Positions 11,007 through 21,805 are shown, numbered from the stretch's first letter. The stretch is DNA of 64,000 nucleotides from Mesorhabditis belari (GCA_958450365.1 CAUEEP010000743.1:4208001-4272000); one strand, 5' to 3'. The notes: generated by a model not told the origin, from the letters alone. Translations and numbers: made by a program.

Positions 11007-11868
11007 AATGTTGAGGTTATCGTTATTGGTTTTAAAAATACATTTATTCACATGAATAATGTGGTACAAACAATGCACAAGCACAACCCCTAGCATTTTG
11101 TTTTAATGATTACATTGTTAAATTAAATTTTATCGTTGTTCGAGTAAATCTTACCGTATCAAAATACTAGCGTTTTCTTTTTTTGGTGGTGATATGTTTT
11201 ATTGACTTGGCAACGCTTGTGTGTATTTATAAATATTTATTAAATGTGAATTTAAAGCCGGGAATATTGGCTAAAAATAAAATTTTACGGGGACATTTTA
11301 TCAGTGTTCAACATTCGCCTGAAAAGATTTAGTTTGAAAATGCGATCGAGGAAAATCGTTTTGAGATACCCGTTTATGGTCTTTTTTAAAAGACTCGAAA
11401 CAATCTTGTCCACCAGTTGACTGCTCAGCAAGAAAAAACTAAAAAGAATAATTTTGCCCCGTTTATTTTTTCTTCCACCCCGATCTAGAGCTTTGGTATC
11501 TCACATTTCATTGTAATTTTCGGTTAAGAAGCTAGTTTGATGAAGTGATTTCGACGAATTTAGCACGAGGAAGGTCTTTGCGCTGATGATGGGGGTGACT
11601 CATTTTTTGAGATCGACGTAATCGACGTCGAATCAGCTTAATTTTTGTGAATTTTCTTTTCTTGATTCTATCATAAAAATTAGGAACAACAATTTATCGT
11701 AAATAAATTTTTAAAAAACTAAGTCAGTGACCGGAAGAAGAATACGATGACAAATGTTTGAAAGAGTCGTAACAAAAAAAACGATAAACAAAGAGGAAAG
11801 AAAACAATAAACCGGAATCGTGGAGTCTAGAGAATCGCGGAAAAGAATGTAGTGGTAAATTCAGAATC
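11007..11868. other. Convergent intergenic region, nothing recognised
   Basis: The region lies between the 3' ends of trpp-3 (+) and the FMRP-like gene (-). It has AT-rich UTR-like sequence and no frame with recognisable similarity. Confidence 0.5.
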
Positions 11869-14041
11869 TTAACAAAATTGATTGCCTCGGTCATTACGAA
11901 ATCCGCCGCGTCCACTTTGACGGAATTCGTCGTTTCTACGATATCCATATCCTATAAAAAATTGTATCCGTAAAATATAAAATAACTTTTATGTACCGAA
12001 AATTTAATGACATTAGGCTTACCATGTCCTCTACGATCACCAAATCGATGTTGATGACTACGGTGTGCTTCATCGTTGTTCTGCCGAATCTCAAATTGCT
12101 CGTGATCCCCATGTCCCGCAACATTGAAGCCAAATCTGTCGTCACGACGAACTATTTCTCCCTTGAGCGTTTCTTCCTTTGCAGAGCCCCTTCTTCCCCA
12201 AGCGTCTAAATTTTTTCGGCATAAGATAAAAAACTCTTCAAGAATACCATGTCCTCCACGATCACCAAATCGATGTTGACCGGGGCGTACCTCATCGTTG
12301 ATCTGTCGGCTCCCAGATTGATCGTAGCCCACGCGTTTCACAGCATTGAAGCCAAGTCTGTCGTTAGGAGAAACGATTTCTTCCTTTGTAGAACCCCTTC
12401 TCCCCCAAGCGCCTAAATTTTTTCGGTATTTGGTATAAGATAAAAAACTCCAATAATACCTCCACCAAACACTGGAGCATTGCTACTGTGATACATCCGA
12501 CGTTGCAATTCATTAGCATTCTGTCGCCATCCTTTCATAGGCTCATTGTTTTTGATCTAAAATCCTTAATGTAGAAGTTGTTGTTGCAGTTAATTAGCAA
12601 ATAAAATTTTTAAAAACCTGAATAGCTCCACTCTTGTCTACACTATTTCCAACAAGTTCTTTTGGAACGGAGACTCTTTCTTCAAGAAGAGCGCGAGCTT
12701 TTTGAGTTGCTTCTGGATCATTCGCATAGACTTTGAAAACTGGTGACTGCTTATCACTTTCCGTCAACTAAAGTTGAATTGAATTAATCTAATCGTAATT
12801 ATAAGCTTGTGTTCTCTATACGTATTTTTTTTAGTTTTGCTTGGTCTTAAAAACAAGGCGATCTCATTCGAACTATGTACTCGAGCTAAAGATTACCTGC
12901 GTTCCTTGTGAATCCCTGTTGGACCGATATGGTTGGAAGAGGCGACGACCAATCAAAAACAAAAAAATATATAGTGTATCGAGACAAAATGTTACCTCAA
13001 TATCCTGGACACTCTCAAATTCTTTGGCTTGTTTCATATTGCTTCCATCTGTCCCAATAGCCAAGTTCCTCAGAGATGGTGGCTCGCTAAAACTGTAGCC
13101 GTTAAATGGCTATAACGACTGAAATTCTCTTAGCAGTCCATTGCAAAACTTTAAATTCGTTTACTGGTGTCAACCAATGTCAAAGTATATAAAGAAAGGA
13201 AGAGCAAAACTTACGAAAATTCGTTCATGTAAGTGGAAGCATCTTCTTCGGTATTATTAAGTGCCTTCCGCACTTTTTGTTTCTGCAGCTGATCCATGCG
13301 ATCTTTTTCGTCCTAGAATTAAACTTTCAGTAATCATAATCAGCTATGAAAGAAATTACTACTCACCTCGATTAAAACATCTAACCGCATTTTCGCGTGC
13401 TCAATTCTATCTTTTTCGGTTGCATAGACAACCATGTGCTCATCCTCTATTTTAGCAAAAAATTTCCCATAAGTAAAATTCGCGATGAGATTCATCTTCT
13501 TGAAGTAATTCACAACTTCTTCGGGAATTTCTAGGAATAAACCAGTATAATCATCAATTTTTAATAATTACTAAATCGTTCGTGAAAAAAAGAATCCTTG
13601 GTGAGCTTCTTGTAATAAGTGTCGGTTGTTCGAACGACCTTTGAGTTGAATTCTACAGCGTCGGTCTTTCCGTCGCCCAAATCCACAATCAAAAAATTGC
13701 TCTTAAAGAAAAAGTAAATGAAGCTAATAAAAATCACCTTACCTCGAAAGCAGTGATCTTCACGCGCCGCCACATTTTGTCTTGAATAAAGGCCTCAATT
13801 TCATTGCCGACCTTAAATCCAAAGATTGTCAACGCTAAACAAATCTAAAAAGTAAGAATTAGGCAACGCTTACCGTGAACGCTAGCGTTGAAGCTGGAAT
13901 TGCTGGGAGCCTGACATCGGAGAAAGGTATCTTTTGAATGTCTCCTTGGCCAGCATCTCCAATGATCAAAAGTCCCTCGTTCGTGATATCGATCGCTTTC
14001 ATAGGCCACCATGTCTCGGCTCCATTGACGTCCTTTCTCAC
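11869..14041 (-). CDS. fmr1: FMRP/FXR-family RNA-binding protein, KH2 decayed (5' end unresolved)
   Basis: Exons on the minus strand: 14041-13874, 13844-13743, 13701-13572, 13530-13367, 13312-13215, 13086-12996, 12767-12618, 12556-12460, 12412-12248, 12205-12023, 11951-11869, about 475 residues. Two Agenet/Tudor units come first (IPFSDVRLP and VGNEIEAFIQDKMWRRVKIT, DLGDGKTDAVEF). The family link TKDSFFHERFKIPEE and a KH0-like block follow. KH1 has GxxG as NLAIGTDGSNMKQAK. KH2 begins (VSVPKELVG) but its GxxG is replaced by NSVDKSG and the rest of the domain is missing. The tail has RG-rich modules from two similar exons (12412-12248, 12205-12023) and ends GGFRNDRGNQFC. FMRP proteins repress translation on mRNPs. 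The true first exon, expected to encode only a few residues before VRKDV, was not found; none of the nearby ATGs splices in frame. Confidence 0.88.
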
Positions 14042-14828
14042 CTAAAATAAAATGCTTAAAACGTTTACTAGAACATCGTATTTTTAGTAGTATCGGGCGG
14101 GAAATCAATATCAGGTTTTTTTTCGAAACATCGTCTTAAACTTACTGTGCTATCATCTAATAAGCACCCCAGCTACACCTTAAAGAGCCTACAATGTTCC
14201 GGATCCAACTCTGATCACTGCTTCAATGTCAACAGTCAAGCCCGTACCCAGAGAAAAAATTCCGGGGCGGGGGGGGGGCAAGCCTTGAAAACCGACTTTT
14301 TTTACACTGTCTAAAAATTTTGGCACCCATTAGCTTCGGGCGGATGGGAGCACTTTGACCCGACTTGGTTATATTGTATTTTTGACTGTTTTACCAAAGT
14401 TATTTTACTTTTTCTACATTTCTACGAATTTCTACATTAAAACAATCCCTTACTTCAACATTCATTTTCGATGATCCCAAGCAGAGTAAATAGCTGATAC
14501 CTAAATGATAGAAATAGGTACAACTTTTTGTAAAAGAAAGAGAAAGATTGAAAAGGGCTAGAGGAAATGAGAAAGCTCTCGAATCCAATCCAATCCGATT
14601 CGACAAAATTAGGTTTAAATGACCAGCTCCTAAGTAGGGGAAAATTGAAGACGCGCGACTAAAGCACAAAATACTGCAGAAAATTTTTTAAATAGAGAAT
14701 TTCGTGAGTTTCGATTTACACTCAAATCGCAAGCTATACGGTCGTCTAATGGAGTTTTTAAGATTTATGGAAACGCTATTAAATCCAAATGTTAAACATT
14801 AAAAATTGATTTTCTTTTTGTTGGATCT
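14042..14828. other. Upstream region of the FMRP-like gene
   Basis: It should contain the missing first exon or the promoter. A run of ten G bases at 14268-14277 is notable. No other gene was recognised. Confidence 0.4.
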
Positions 14829-15093
14829 ACCGTAATACCTCTAATAGTAGCGCCCCCTATAATGACGGTCGGAGCGTCGCGTAGTCTAACTTTAAACGCA
14901 TTTTTCTCGTCACCCATTTATGCTACAGTGTGCGCTTAAGTATGAAAGCTTAAATTCACGCTATTTTTTGATACCAAATATTTATTTTAGAAATTATGGG
15001 CACTTAGAAAAAGTGATTTAGTAAAAAATTTTTGCGACTACGCGACTATACGGGGGGGGGCGCTACCATTAGAGGTACTATTATTATTTAGGT
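14829..15093. mobile_element. MITE, family 1
   Basis: The ends are TACCGTAATACCTCTAATAG and the complementary right end AGAGGTACTATTATTA. The body shares GCGTAGTCTAACTTTAAACG and TTTATGCTACAGTGTGCGC with the other copies. It is intergenic, upstream of the FMRP-like gene. Confidence 0.75.
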
Positions 15094-15289
15094 TTGGGTT
15101 ACGCTTGAGAATCATTGACAAGGAGCACATTTGGAGCCAAACAAGAAGGTAGCGTTTTGTTCTTTGTTTTCTAGGTTTTATATCGGGTTTTTGATTAAAA
15201 AGAATGCATTTTTATCTTTAGGAGCCACCGATTCCGCAAATTTTGCTCTACTTTGTTGCCGATTGCTTTACTTTGTTGCAGATTTCAAC

Positions 15290-15366
15290 GGCTCTTGCTG
15301 CAAATAGGTGAAAACGTTTTATTTTATTCGTTATTTCCTAGGTACCAATTGGTTTTTATCTAAAAT
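15290..15366 (+). repeat. 77-bp segment shared with 23224-23300
   Basis: The two segments are essentially identical, from CTCTTGCTGCAAATAGGTG to ATTGGTTTTTATCTAAAATA. At 23224 it abuts the start of the FLYWCH gene, so this copy may be a displaced fragment of that gene's 5' flank, or both may come from one transposon. Confidence 0.8.
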
Positions 15367-15374
15367 AATACCCG

Positions 15375-16735
15375 AAGATTGCACTCTCCGTTTCCCTATT
15401 ATAAAAAAATCTTTCTTCTTTTCAGCTCTCAACAATTTCTTCTTGGGAGTTTTCAATTCTCACGAGATTATTGGATCAATTGCTTTATTATGGATGACTG
15501 AGTCATATCGAAGATTTGTTCTCTCTTTCCCGTGAGAAATTCCAATGCCTAAGCGATGGCACACGTTGATTTAAAAAGAGTCAATCAAACATGAGATTGT
15601 TCCTATTTCGAAGGTGGATCAAATTTGAGTCAAGGGGAATTGAGTCCCAATTTTGATCAAATCGCGCTTTAGGCTACCCAAGTGCTTTTTGTGCTTTAGC
15701 TCAGGCTTTCGTCTTTAAGGTGAGTCAAATGGTATAGTCTAACGGGTTTATGTCCGGGAAATTCGCTCATGGCCACTCACCCGGGCGTTGCGGACTGATG
15801 TCGACAGTGGTCCAAACAGGAAATTTGTTTTCGATCGAATCTTGTGTCTCTGCGGCCTTATGAGAAGGAGCACCGTCTTGCATAAAAACCCATGATTGTT
15901 GGTCAAAGTTGCTTGGGTCCACGGCAGAATTTCGTCTTTTAACATTTTTATGTACCATTATGGTATTGATTTTTGTCAACCTGTCAAGCTTGGGTTTTTC
16001 GTGCTCTTTGAATTCCGTTTGAATGCCTTTCACTTTTCTTCAAATTGCAAGTGTTGTGGCAGTTACTGGCCGACCCAGTCCTTTGCGACCTTCAGAAGGT
16101 CGGCGATTTTTATTACTCGCTTTCCTAAAGCGTAATGATAGCTGGTCGAAGATCCTTTTTTGATCGCATACTTAAAAGAAATTAGTTAATTTTGCCCCAC
16201 CCTGTAACATTTGGGAGGCAATGGATGAAGATTTTTTTGATCCAATCACAAATCGGTGCGAAAACGCGAGAAGAAAAACTTGTGCATCTACTGATTCCAA
16301 TCTCGGCCGAGATAATCAAAAGAAATTTTTTAAGCAGCCGGCTTAAAAGGTTTCTTAAAGCAAAAGTGAGCCCCCTTTTCTTTTATTGGGGTGACAGAAA
16401 AAGCCACAAGGCCCAATCTTCAGCCTCAGCTAATCTAAAATGGGATTGGCAAAACATTATTTATTATTATTAAAAGAAAAGTTATATACCCAAGATTGAA
16501 CTTTCGATTTCCCTATTATAAAAGAAACTTTCCTCCTCTCAGCTCTCAACAATTTCTTTTTCAATTCTCACGAGATTATTGGATCAATTGCTTTATTCTG
16601 GAAGACTGAGTCATATCGAAGATTTGTTCTCTCTTTCCCGTGAGAAATTCCAATACCTAAACGATGGCACAAGTTGATTTAAAAAGAGCCAATCAAACAT
16701 AAGATGGTTCCCATTTTGCCGGTGGATCAAATTTC
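15375..16735 (+). repeat. Two direct repeats of about 250 bp (15375-15630, 16486-16735)
   Basis: Each copy runs from a TTTCCCTATTATAAAA block through AGCTCTCAACAATTTC and ATTATTGGATCAATTGCTTT to GGTGGATCAAATTT, at roughly 90 percent identity by eye. The 850 bp between them include a dead mariner transposase. They may be long terminal-like duplications of one composite element or a plain segmental duplication. No LTR signals (TG...CA with primer site) were seen. Confidence 0.7.
15722..16190 (-). pseudogene. Degenerate mariner/Tc1 transposase
   Basis: On the minus strand a frame with stops contains GRKGLGRPVTATTLAI (linker after the helix-turn-helix region), then VFMQDGAPSHKA, the block with the second catalytic Asp of the DDE/D triad. 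After a frameshift it resumes with ANFPDINPLDYTIW, equivalent to the PDLNPLDY motif near the third catalytic residue. The segment carrying the first Asp is missing. There are in-frame stops and at least one frameshift. Confidence 0.8.
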
Positions 16736-17020
16736 CCTCTTAATAAAAATAAAACAGCTGATGCCTTAAAAGAACACAAATATTTGCCTGTTTTCTCTTT
16801 TACCCCATCTTAGATTGATACCCTTCCCTTGTCAGGTAACAAGTTGTTATTTATCGATTTAAATGTTTCTTATCGAGTCAGCAACACTCGTCGGGAACTC
16901 TCTGTTCTTATCGGGAGATTCTCCTCTGACAGCAAGCAAATTGCTTCAACATTTCTCAGATAAGAAGACATTTTTCGAAAGATTTTTCCATTTCAGTGTT
17001 TTAAACGCGAATTTCTCCCA

Positions 17021-18145
17021 ATGTCCAATCAATTTTCCTTTGATTCTCTTCCATTTGATCTAAAGAACTCAATATTCGAAAAAATAGGCTATCCAGCATC
17101 ATCAAATCTTCTTCAACTCAACAAACAATCTAGATATTTTATTTTGAAGAATGGATTGTTTACGAGCAAAATCATGCGAATTAATTTAACCCGGTCATGG
17201 GAAACTTTAAGCAATGATTCATCAAAGAAGAAACTTTGCCTTGATTTGACCCTTATTGCTGAAGAGGAGGCAACATTTTATCTATTTGATAATACGGTAA
17301 CAATCAATGGAAAGTCAGTGACAATTGCGGTGAAATTCATGTGGAAACTATTGAATCAAATCCGATATTGTAAAGAAATGGAAATCTTTTTCCCAAGAGC
17401 CTCTATGACACTGGTGAAAGCAATGAGGAAGCTTTTGAAATACTCAAATTTATTTCCAAAAATCACAATCCTTCAGGATTTTCGATTTAAAGGGGATTTC
17501 TCAATAGCAAAAGTCATTTTCGAAAATCTCCGTCTTAAAGTTGAAAATTATATTGGACTCTATAGCCATCTTGAGTCCTCTGGCTTTGTCGATCTCTTTC
17601 AAAATACCCTTTTTCATGGCTGTGAAATTTTGCATTTGATGGCCCTGAATCCAAGGGGAAAATTCGAAAACTTTCATAAAGTGAAATCACCCAATTTTTT
17701 CTGGTCAAGTTTGACAAACAAAGATTTTGATGAAAAAGTGCAATACTTGATTCGATGCAACTTTGAAAAGGAAGCCCACATGAAACTCATTTACATGGAA
17801 ACCGGACCACTAACGTACACGGATTTAACAAAAGGCTCAATTGAAAATAAGTTTGCAGAGCTTTTAAAAAAAGCTGATTTTGGCTTTTCCTTCGAGAGAT
17901 TAGCACATGACAGTGACCTGGCAAGATTTTTGCTGAATTCATTAAGAATTCAATTCAGTAGACCCTGGTTCGGCTATATGAGATATGCAGTTGATGCTTT
18001 GGAACAACCAAAACAACCAGAAAAAACGAGAAGCGCATTTTTCAAAAGAAGACTTTCATGTGGAAAATCAGTGATTGCTCTTTTGAATTTTAATTTGATA
18101 AATCACCGCAAAAAAACGTTCATCATCAACGTGATTGAGGATTAA
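17021..18145 (+). CDS. F-box-like single-exon protein of 374 residues
   Basis: This is the longest uninterrupted frame of the window, without introns. Residues 5-42 (FDSLPFDLKNSIFEKIGYPA, then LLQLNKQSRYFI) fit an F-box: a short hydrophobic start with LP, an IFEKI helix, then LLQLNK. The remainder has no repeats or motifs I recognise. Nematodes have large, fast-evolving families of F-box proteins that recruit substrates to SCF ubiquitin ligases. That role is inference from about 40 residues. The start was taken at the ATG that puts the F-box at the N-terminus. An intronless gene among intron-rich neighbours suggests a lineage-specific family member or a retrocopy. Confidence 0.6.
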   Translation: MSNQFSFDSLPFDLKNSIFEKIGYPASSNLLQLNKQSRYFILKNGLFTSKIMRINLTRSWETLSNDSSKKKLCLDLTLIAEEEATFYLFDNTVTINGKSVTIAVKFMWKLLNQIRYCKEMEIFFPRASMTLVKAMRKLLKYSNLFPKITILQDFRFKGDFSIAKVIFENLRLKVENYIGLYSHLESSGFVDLFQNTLFHGCEILHLMALNPRGKFENFHKVKSPNFFWSSLTNKDFDEKVQYLIRCNFEKEAHMKLIYMETGPLTYTDLTKGSIENKFAELLKKADFGFSFERLAHDSDLARFLLNSLRIQFSRPWFGYMRYAVDALEQPKQPEKTRSAFFKRRLSCGKSVIALLNFNLINHRKKTFIINVIED

Positions 18146-18232
18146 TTTTGAAATTGTCTTTGGCAAAAAAAATTGGCAAAAAAACGTCATCATCAACGTG
18201 ATTGAGGATTAATTTTGAAATTGTCTGAAGTT
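18109..18232 (+). repeat. Duplicated 3' end of the F-box-like gene
   Basis: About 55 bp covering the last codons and stop of the gene (CATCATCAACGTGATTGAGG onward) are repeated directly after the gene, at about 18188-18225. It is a local tandem duplication. Confidence 0.85.
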
Positions 18233-18350
18233 TAGTGTGCTCAATAAATGTGTTCTTTTGTTAACTAAACTTTTGTCGGACGACAGCTTTTTCAAGCGAC
18301 AATTCTCTCACAAATCTATCTTGTACCACCGAGGATTTTCTAAGTTTCTC

Positions 18351-18768
18351 TTATGAGAAAAAACGACCTACATGTTCCCATTATTTGTTCTCTATCCGCT
18401 GTTGCTTGAATGATGGATGGAAATGTCCAACAATGAGTAACATCTCTCCTTTTTGTTGACAGCCAATCAAAAGTAATGGCCCCCCTTGACAATGCTGTGG
18501 AAGTTTTGAGTAGGCCATTGTAGAACGGACACGTGATTTTGATTAAACCAAGTTTAAGTCCGTTGGGCTGTGTGTTTAGTGTCGCGATCCTGTTGAAAAG
18601 TTCATCCGCCCACTCGTGCGCAGAAAGGACATCATGAATGCCGAAAAATATGTGGATCTCTCGTCTCGCTTTGGCCGCAGAAATCCCTTTTGTATATCGT
18701 TGGACATTTCTCGATGAATTTCTTGTCGACTTATCAACATTTGCTTGTCCATGAAATCCATAAACCTG
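18351..18768 (-). CDS. Hypothetical exon, function unknown
   Basis: On the minus strand an acceptor TTCTTTCAG at about 18769-18777 opens a frame of about 139 codons up to a possible donor GTAGGT near 18371 (or the frame runs on to about 18340). The product starts VYGFHGQANVDKS and includes HEWADELFNRIATL and VTHCWTFPSIIQA. I do not recognise it. It has no membrane segment or zinc motif. A Merlin copy is inserted immediately upstream of the acceptor and its target duplication overlaps it. It could be a fragment of a disrupted gene or part of an unknown element. Confidence 0.35.
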
Positions 18769-18779
18769 AAAGAATCCTT

Positions 18780-19428
18780 GGTTCTTTTCCAATATCCGGG
18801 GAGCGGTCCGATTATCGGGGGCGAAAGGAAAATCGGGGAGCAAATTTTGCCCCCCGAAAATTGCATTTCTGGGACTTTATTTTAACTGCAACGTTTTTTT
18901 TAAAATTTTTTGGCAGCGCTACATATGTCCTATATTATCCAAAGTACTGCCATAAAATCCGCGAATTACCCGTTATTCTCACAACCTTTATATTAGATCA
19001 CAAAAGTGACTTAAATATCTAACACCAAACATACCTCTACCTTCCCTATCGGCCGCCTTCTCTTTTTGCCGAACGCTCCACAATCCCGAACGAACAAATG
19101 GCTACCTAAAAATTTATTCATTAATAGTATAATTGGTTCTTTTCCAATATCGGGGGAGCGGTCCGATTATCGGGGGAGCCACGACTGGATGACTCCTTTG
19201 GTGACGAAATAATCGATTGCCGTCGATTCCTTGAACGCACAAATATCGGAGAAGCGCATCGTCGTTAAAGTTTAAAAAAAAACGTTGCAGTTAAAATAAA
19301 AGTCCCCCGATAATCGGACCGCCCCCGATATTGAAAAGAATTTGCTCCCCCGATTTTCCTTTCGCTCCCCCGATTTTCCTTCCGCTCCCCCGATAATCGG
19401 ACCGCTCCCCCGATATTGGAAAAGAACC
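18780..19428. mobile_element. Second Merlin-like element, rearranged, with 8-bp target duplication
   Basis: The left end GGTTCTTTTCCAATATC and complementary right end match the element at 7624-8821. The flanking duplication is GAATCCTT at 18772-18779 and 19429-19436. Inside, most of the transposase is deleted and a second copy of the left terminus starts at 19136, with another partial terminus near 19310. It is a nested, non-autonomous derivative of the same family. Confidence 0.85.
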
Positions 19429-19534
19429 GAATCCTTTTAGCAAATGAATGTTGAAAATAGTAAAAATAATACAGAGAAAGAAAATTCAAAATATAAAGCA
19501 ACATGTGCGTGTACGGGTCCAAATAAAAAAAAAC

Positions 19535-20432
19535 GCTGAATTTGTGGGGGTGGGACAAAAGCGATCTTTTATTTGCGCACCCGACCCAAAAGCGCACCCG
19601 ACCCAAAAGCGCACCCGACCCAAAAGCGCACCCGACCCAAAAGCGCACCCGTCCCAAAAGCGCACCCGACCCAAAAGCGCACCCGTCCCAAAAGCGCACC
19701 CGACCCAAAAGCGCACCCGTCCCAAAAGCGCACCCGTCCCAAAAGCGCACCCGTCCCAAAAGCGCACCCGACCCAAAAGCGCACCCGTCCCAAAAGCGCA
19801 CCTTTTCACTGTTGTTTTTTGGCTTTTTGCAAATCAATACAAAACCAAAAATTCCAAATTTATTTTCCCATGATTATTAGACTAATTTCTTTTGTTTCCG
19901 GTGCCAAAAATGAACTTCTAATTGTACTTTTGCTTCTTTATACCTTCAATAACAACCTAACCGTTTAACAGTAAAACATTTAGCAGTAAAACAACGACAT
20001 AAAACAGACAAAAGTAACAATAACACAACTTAAAAACAGGGCAACATTATCGAGAAACAATATGAGGCAAGAGTTGAGATAAATGTTGAACATGAGACAC
20101 ATTATTTCTACCATTAAGTACAGCATGAAATCTAAGAGTCTGACGATGAACAACACGATTAGTTTGAGGATACAACTGACCAAACGAGAGATTTCGTCCA
20201 TTGGCAAGTTTTAGCCTGTTGATAGCATTTGACATTTCTTTAAAAAGCCGACAAACAGTGAAGCTTGGATGTGGGTTCTTTGGGCCAATCTAAAAAACGA
20301 ATAAAAAACAACAGTGAAAAGGTGCGCTTTTGGGTCGGGTGCGCTTTTGGACGAGTGCGCTTTTGGGTCGGGTGCGCTTTTGGGTCGGGTGCGCAAATAA
20401 AAGATCGCTTTTGTCCCACCCCCGAATTTGTA
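19535..20432. mobile_element. Fold-back element with a 17-bp minisatellite arm
   Basis: Outer ends GGGGGTGGGACAAAAGCGAT and the complementary right end frame the element. The left arm continues into 13 complete units of 17 bp plus a partial one (19575-19800), unit GCGCACCCGWCCCAAAA with W = A or T. In order the variants read A A A A T A T A T T T A T. The right arm (20320-20392) has only about four units in inverted orientation, one of them altered. Inside the arms the sequences flanking CACTGTTGTTTTTTGG and complement pair too. All long frames across the array arise because 17 is not a multiple of three and the unit lacks stops. The same outer motif is nested in the element at 57281-58004. 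Confidence 0.8.
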
Positions 20433-20499
20433 TGTTATAACCTAATACTTTGGATTATCTAAACTTCACCAGAATAACCCAGATTTTGCACAAGCTGAG

Positions 20500-20812
20500 T
20501 CAATTGTAAATGAAACATCGACAAAAAGTTACTTCTTTTTTGAAAGCATCGACATTGGCCCATCTCGTCAACGGTCCATTAAATGATCCCATTATATATG
20601 GAGTGTAGATCTGCGGACATCCGAGAACAGTCAAATAAAGCTCGAAGATCGTTGCGACTATCTGAACTTCGGTGCGCGTCTCGTTATTTATCATTTTGAC
20701 GAACCAAATGCAGAAGTAACACTTTTGAATAGTCTTTCATTTGAGACGGTGTCTGAGTGAAGATGACAAAGACTCCGAAGAAATTGATCAGAAAACATAG
20801 TGGACCTGAAAG
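20500..20812 (-). pseudogene. Chemoreceptor (Srh/Sri-type GPCR) N-terminal fragment
   Basis: Two exon-like blocks on the minus strand: about 20811-20712 encodes PLCFLINFFGVFVIFTQTP followed by SQMKDYSKVLLLHL, and about 20666-20500 encodes IVATIFELYLTVLGCPQIYT. These match the first two membrane helices and the TP-x-x-MK-x-Y(K) connector of nematode serpentine receptors of the Srh/Sri group. Such receptors sense odours and tastes in sensory neurons. No ATG in frame and no later helices are present. The 3' side runs into the fold-back element ending at 20432. I call it a remnant; a partly mis-read gene is the alternative. Confidence 0.55.
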
Positions 20813-21174
20813 AAATTATATGCAAGATTGGTCAAAAAGCCAGAAACCATAGCTTACCAGAGCGAGGTTGTTGAGTGGGTTTTTCTGTTTGGTTTGACCG
20901 GCATATTCTACAGGAACAAATCAGGACAAATCAGACAAACTAAAAGCCAGATGACTCTTTTTATAGTCTATAATGGGCCAAGTTAGGGTACTCTATTTCT
21001 GACCCTGCTTGCGTCAAATCGTTTCCCATTTTGCTTTTGAACAAAACTAACATCATTTTTGGCCTGAAAGTCGATGTTTCCACACGTTTGCCAGAAAAAT
21101 ACTCAAAGATGACGAAAAGACTTTTTTCAAAAGGCAAAATTAAATTTGGTGTCAAAATATGTAGATCAGTAATT

Positions 21175-21805
21175 TCTAAATGCCCCAGCGTTAAAATTTT
21201 GAAAAAAAAAAACCGTTTCTATTTGGTGCTTTTGCATGGCTTGGCTTCCCATGGTCCGATTTTACAAGCTCATGCTACAAGCTACAAGCTCATGCTACAA
21301 GCTCATGCTACAAGCTACAAGCTACAAGCTGTTCCAGAAAAAATGCTCTTCAGAAACATTTCTGGATAAAATGAGACAACTCATGGATGCTCTAAAAAAC
21401 AGAAAATGATGGTATGATACCTATAGTGTGATAAATCTTATAGATATCGAAATAGAAAATCTTTTCGTTCCTTTTCATAATTCCTTTTAAACCCAACAAA
21501 TGCACCAATTGAACTACGGTTTATTTCATTAGAAAGACCAATTACGAAAAAGATGATGTTTCCACACATTTTCAGCTAATTTCTAAGTGCCGCAGCGTTG
21601 AAATTTTGAAAAAAACGGTTTGTATTTGATGATTTTGCATGGCTTGGCTTCCCATGGCCCTATTTTACAAGCTCGACCGGGCTTGACCTGTTCCAGCAGA
21701 AATGCTCTTCAGAAATGTTTCTGGATAAAATTAGACAACTCATGGATGCTCTAAAGACAGAAAACCTACCTATAGTATGATAAATCTTATAGATATCGAA
21801 ATAGT
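21175..21805 (+). repeat. Direct repeat of about 230 bp (21175-21450, 21585-21805)
   Basis: Both copies contain TTTTGCATGGCTTGGCTTCC, ATGCTCTTCAGAAA and ATAAATCTTATAGATATCGA. The first copy additionally has CTACAAGCTCATG micro-repeats at 21268-21330. No coding function is seen between 20920 and 22560 apart from short low-quality frames. Confidence 0.75.

Noticed and set aside
12873..12960. Small extra exon in the FMRP-like intron 12768-12995
   Set aside because: The flanking exons join directly in phase 0 with KH1 continuity (QDIE/LTESDK); adding the piece breaks the alignment.
15375..16735. Direct repeats flanking a transposase as LTRs of a retrotransposon
   Set aside because: The enclosed coding remnant is a mariner-type DDE transposase, and no primer-binding site, polypurine tract or gag-pol frame was found.
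19448..19880. Six long overlapping frames on both strands rich in PKSAP or GRVRFW repeats
   Set aside because: They are produced by the 17-bp array: a unit without stops whose length is not a multiple of three opens every frame and cycles the same short peptides. No independent coding signal.
19980..20207. Hydrophobic minus-strand frame that looks like several membrane helices
   Set aside because: It lies wholly in the interior of the fold-back element, has no family similarity and no splice context. AT-rich sequence easily gives such frames.
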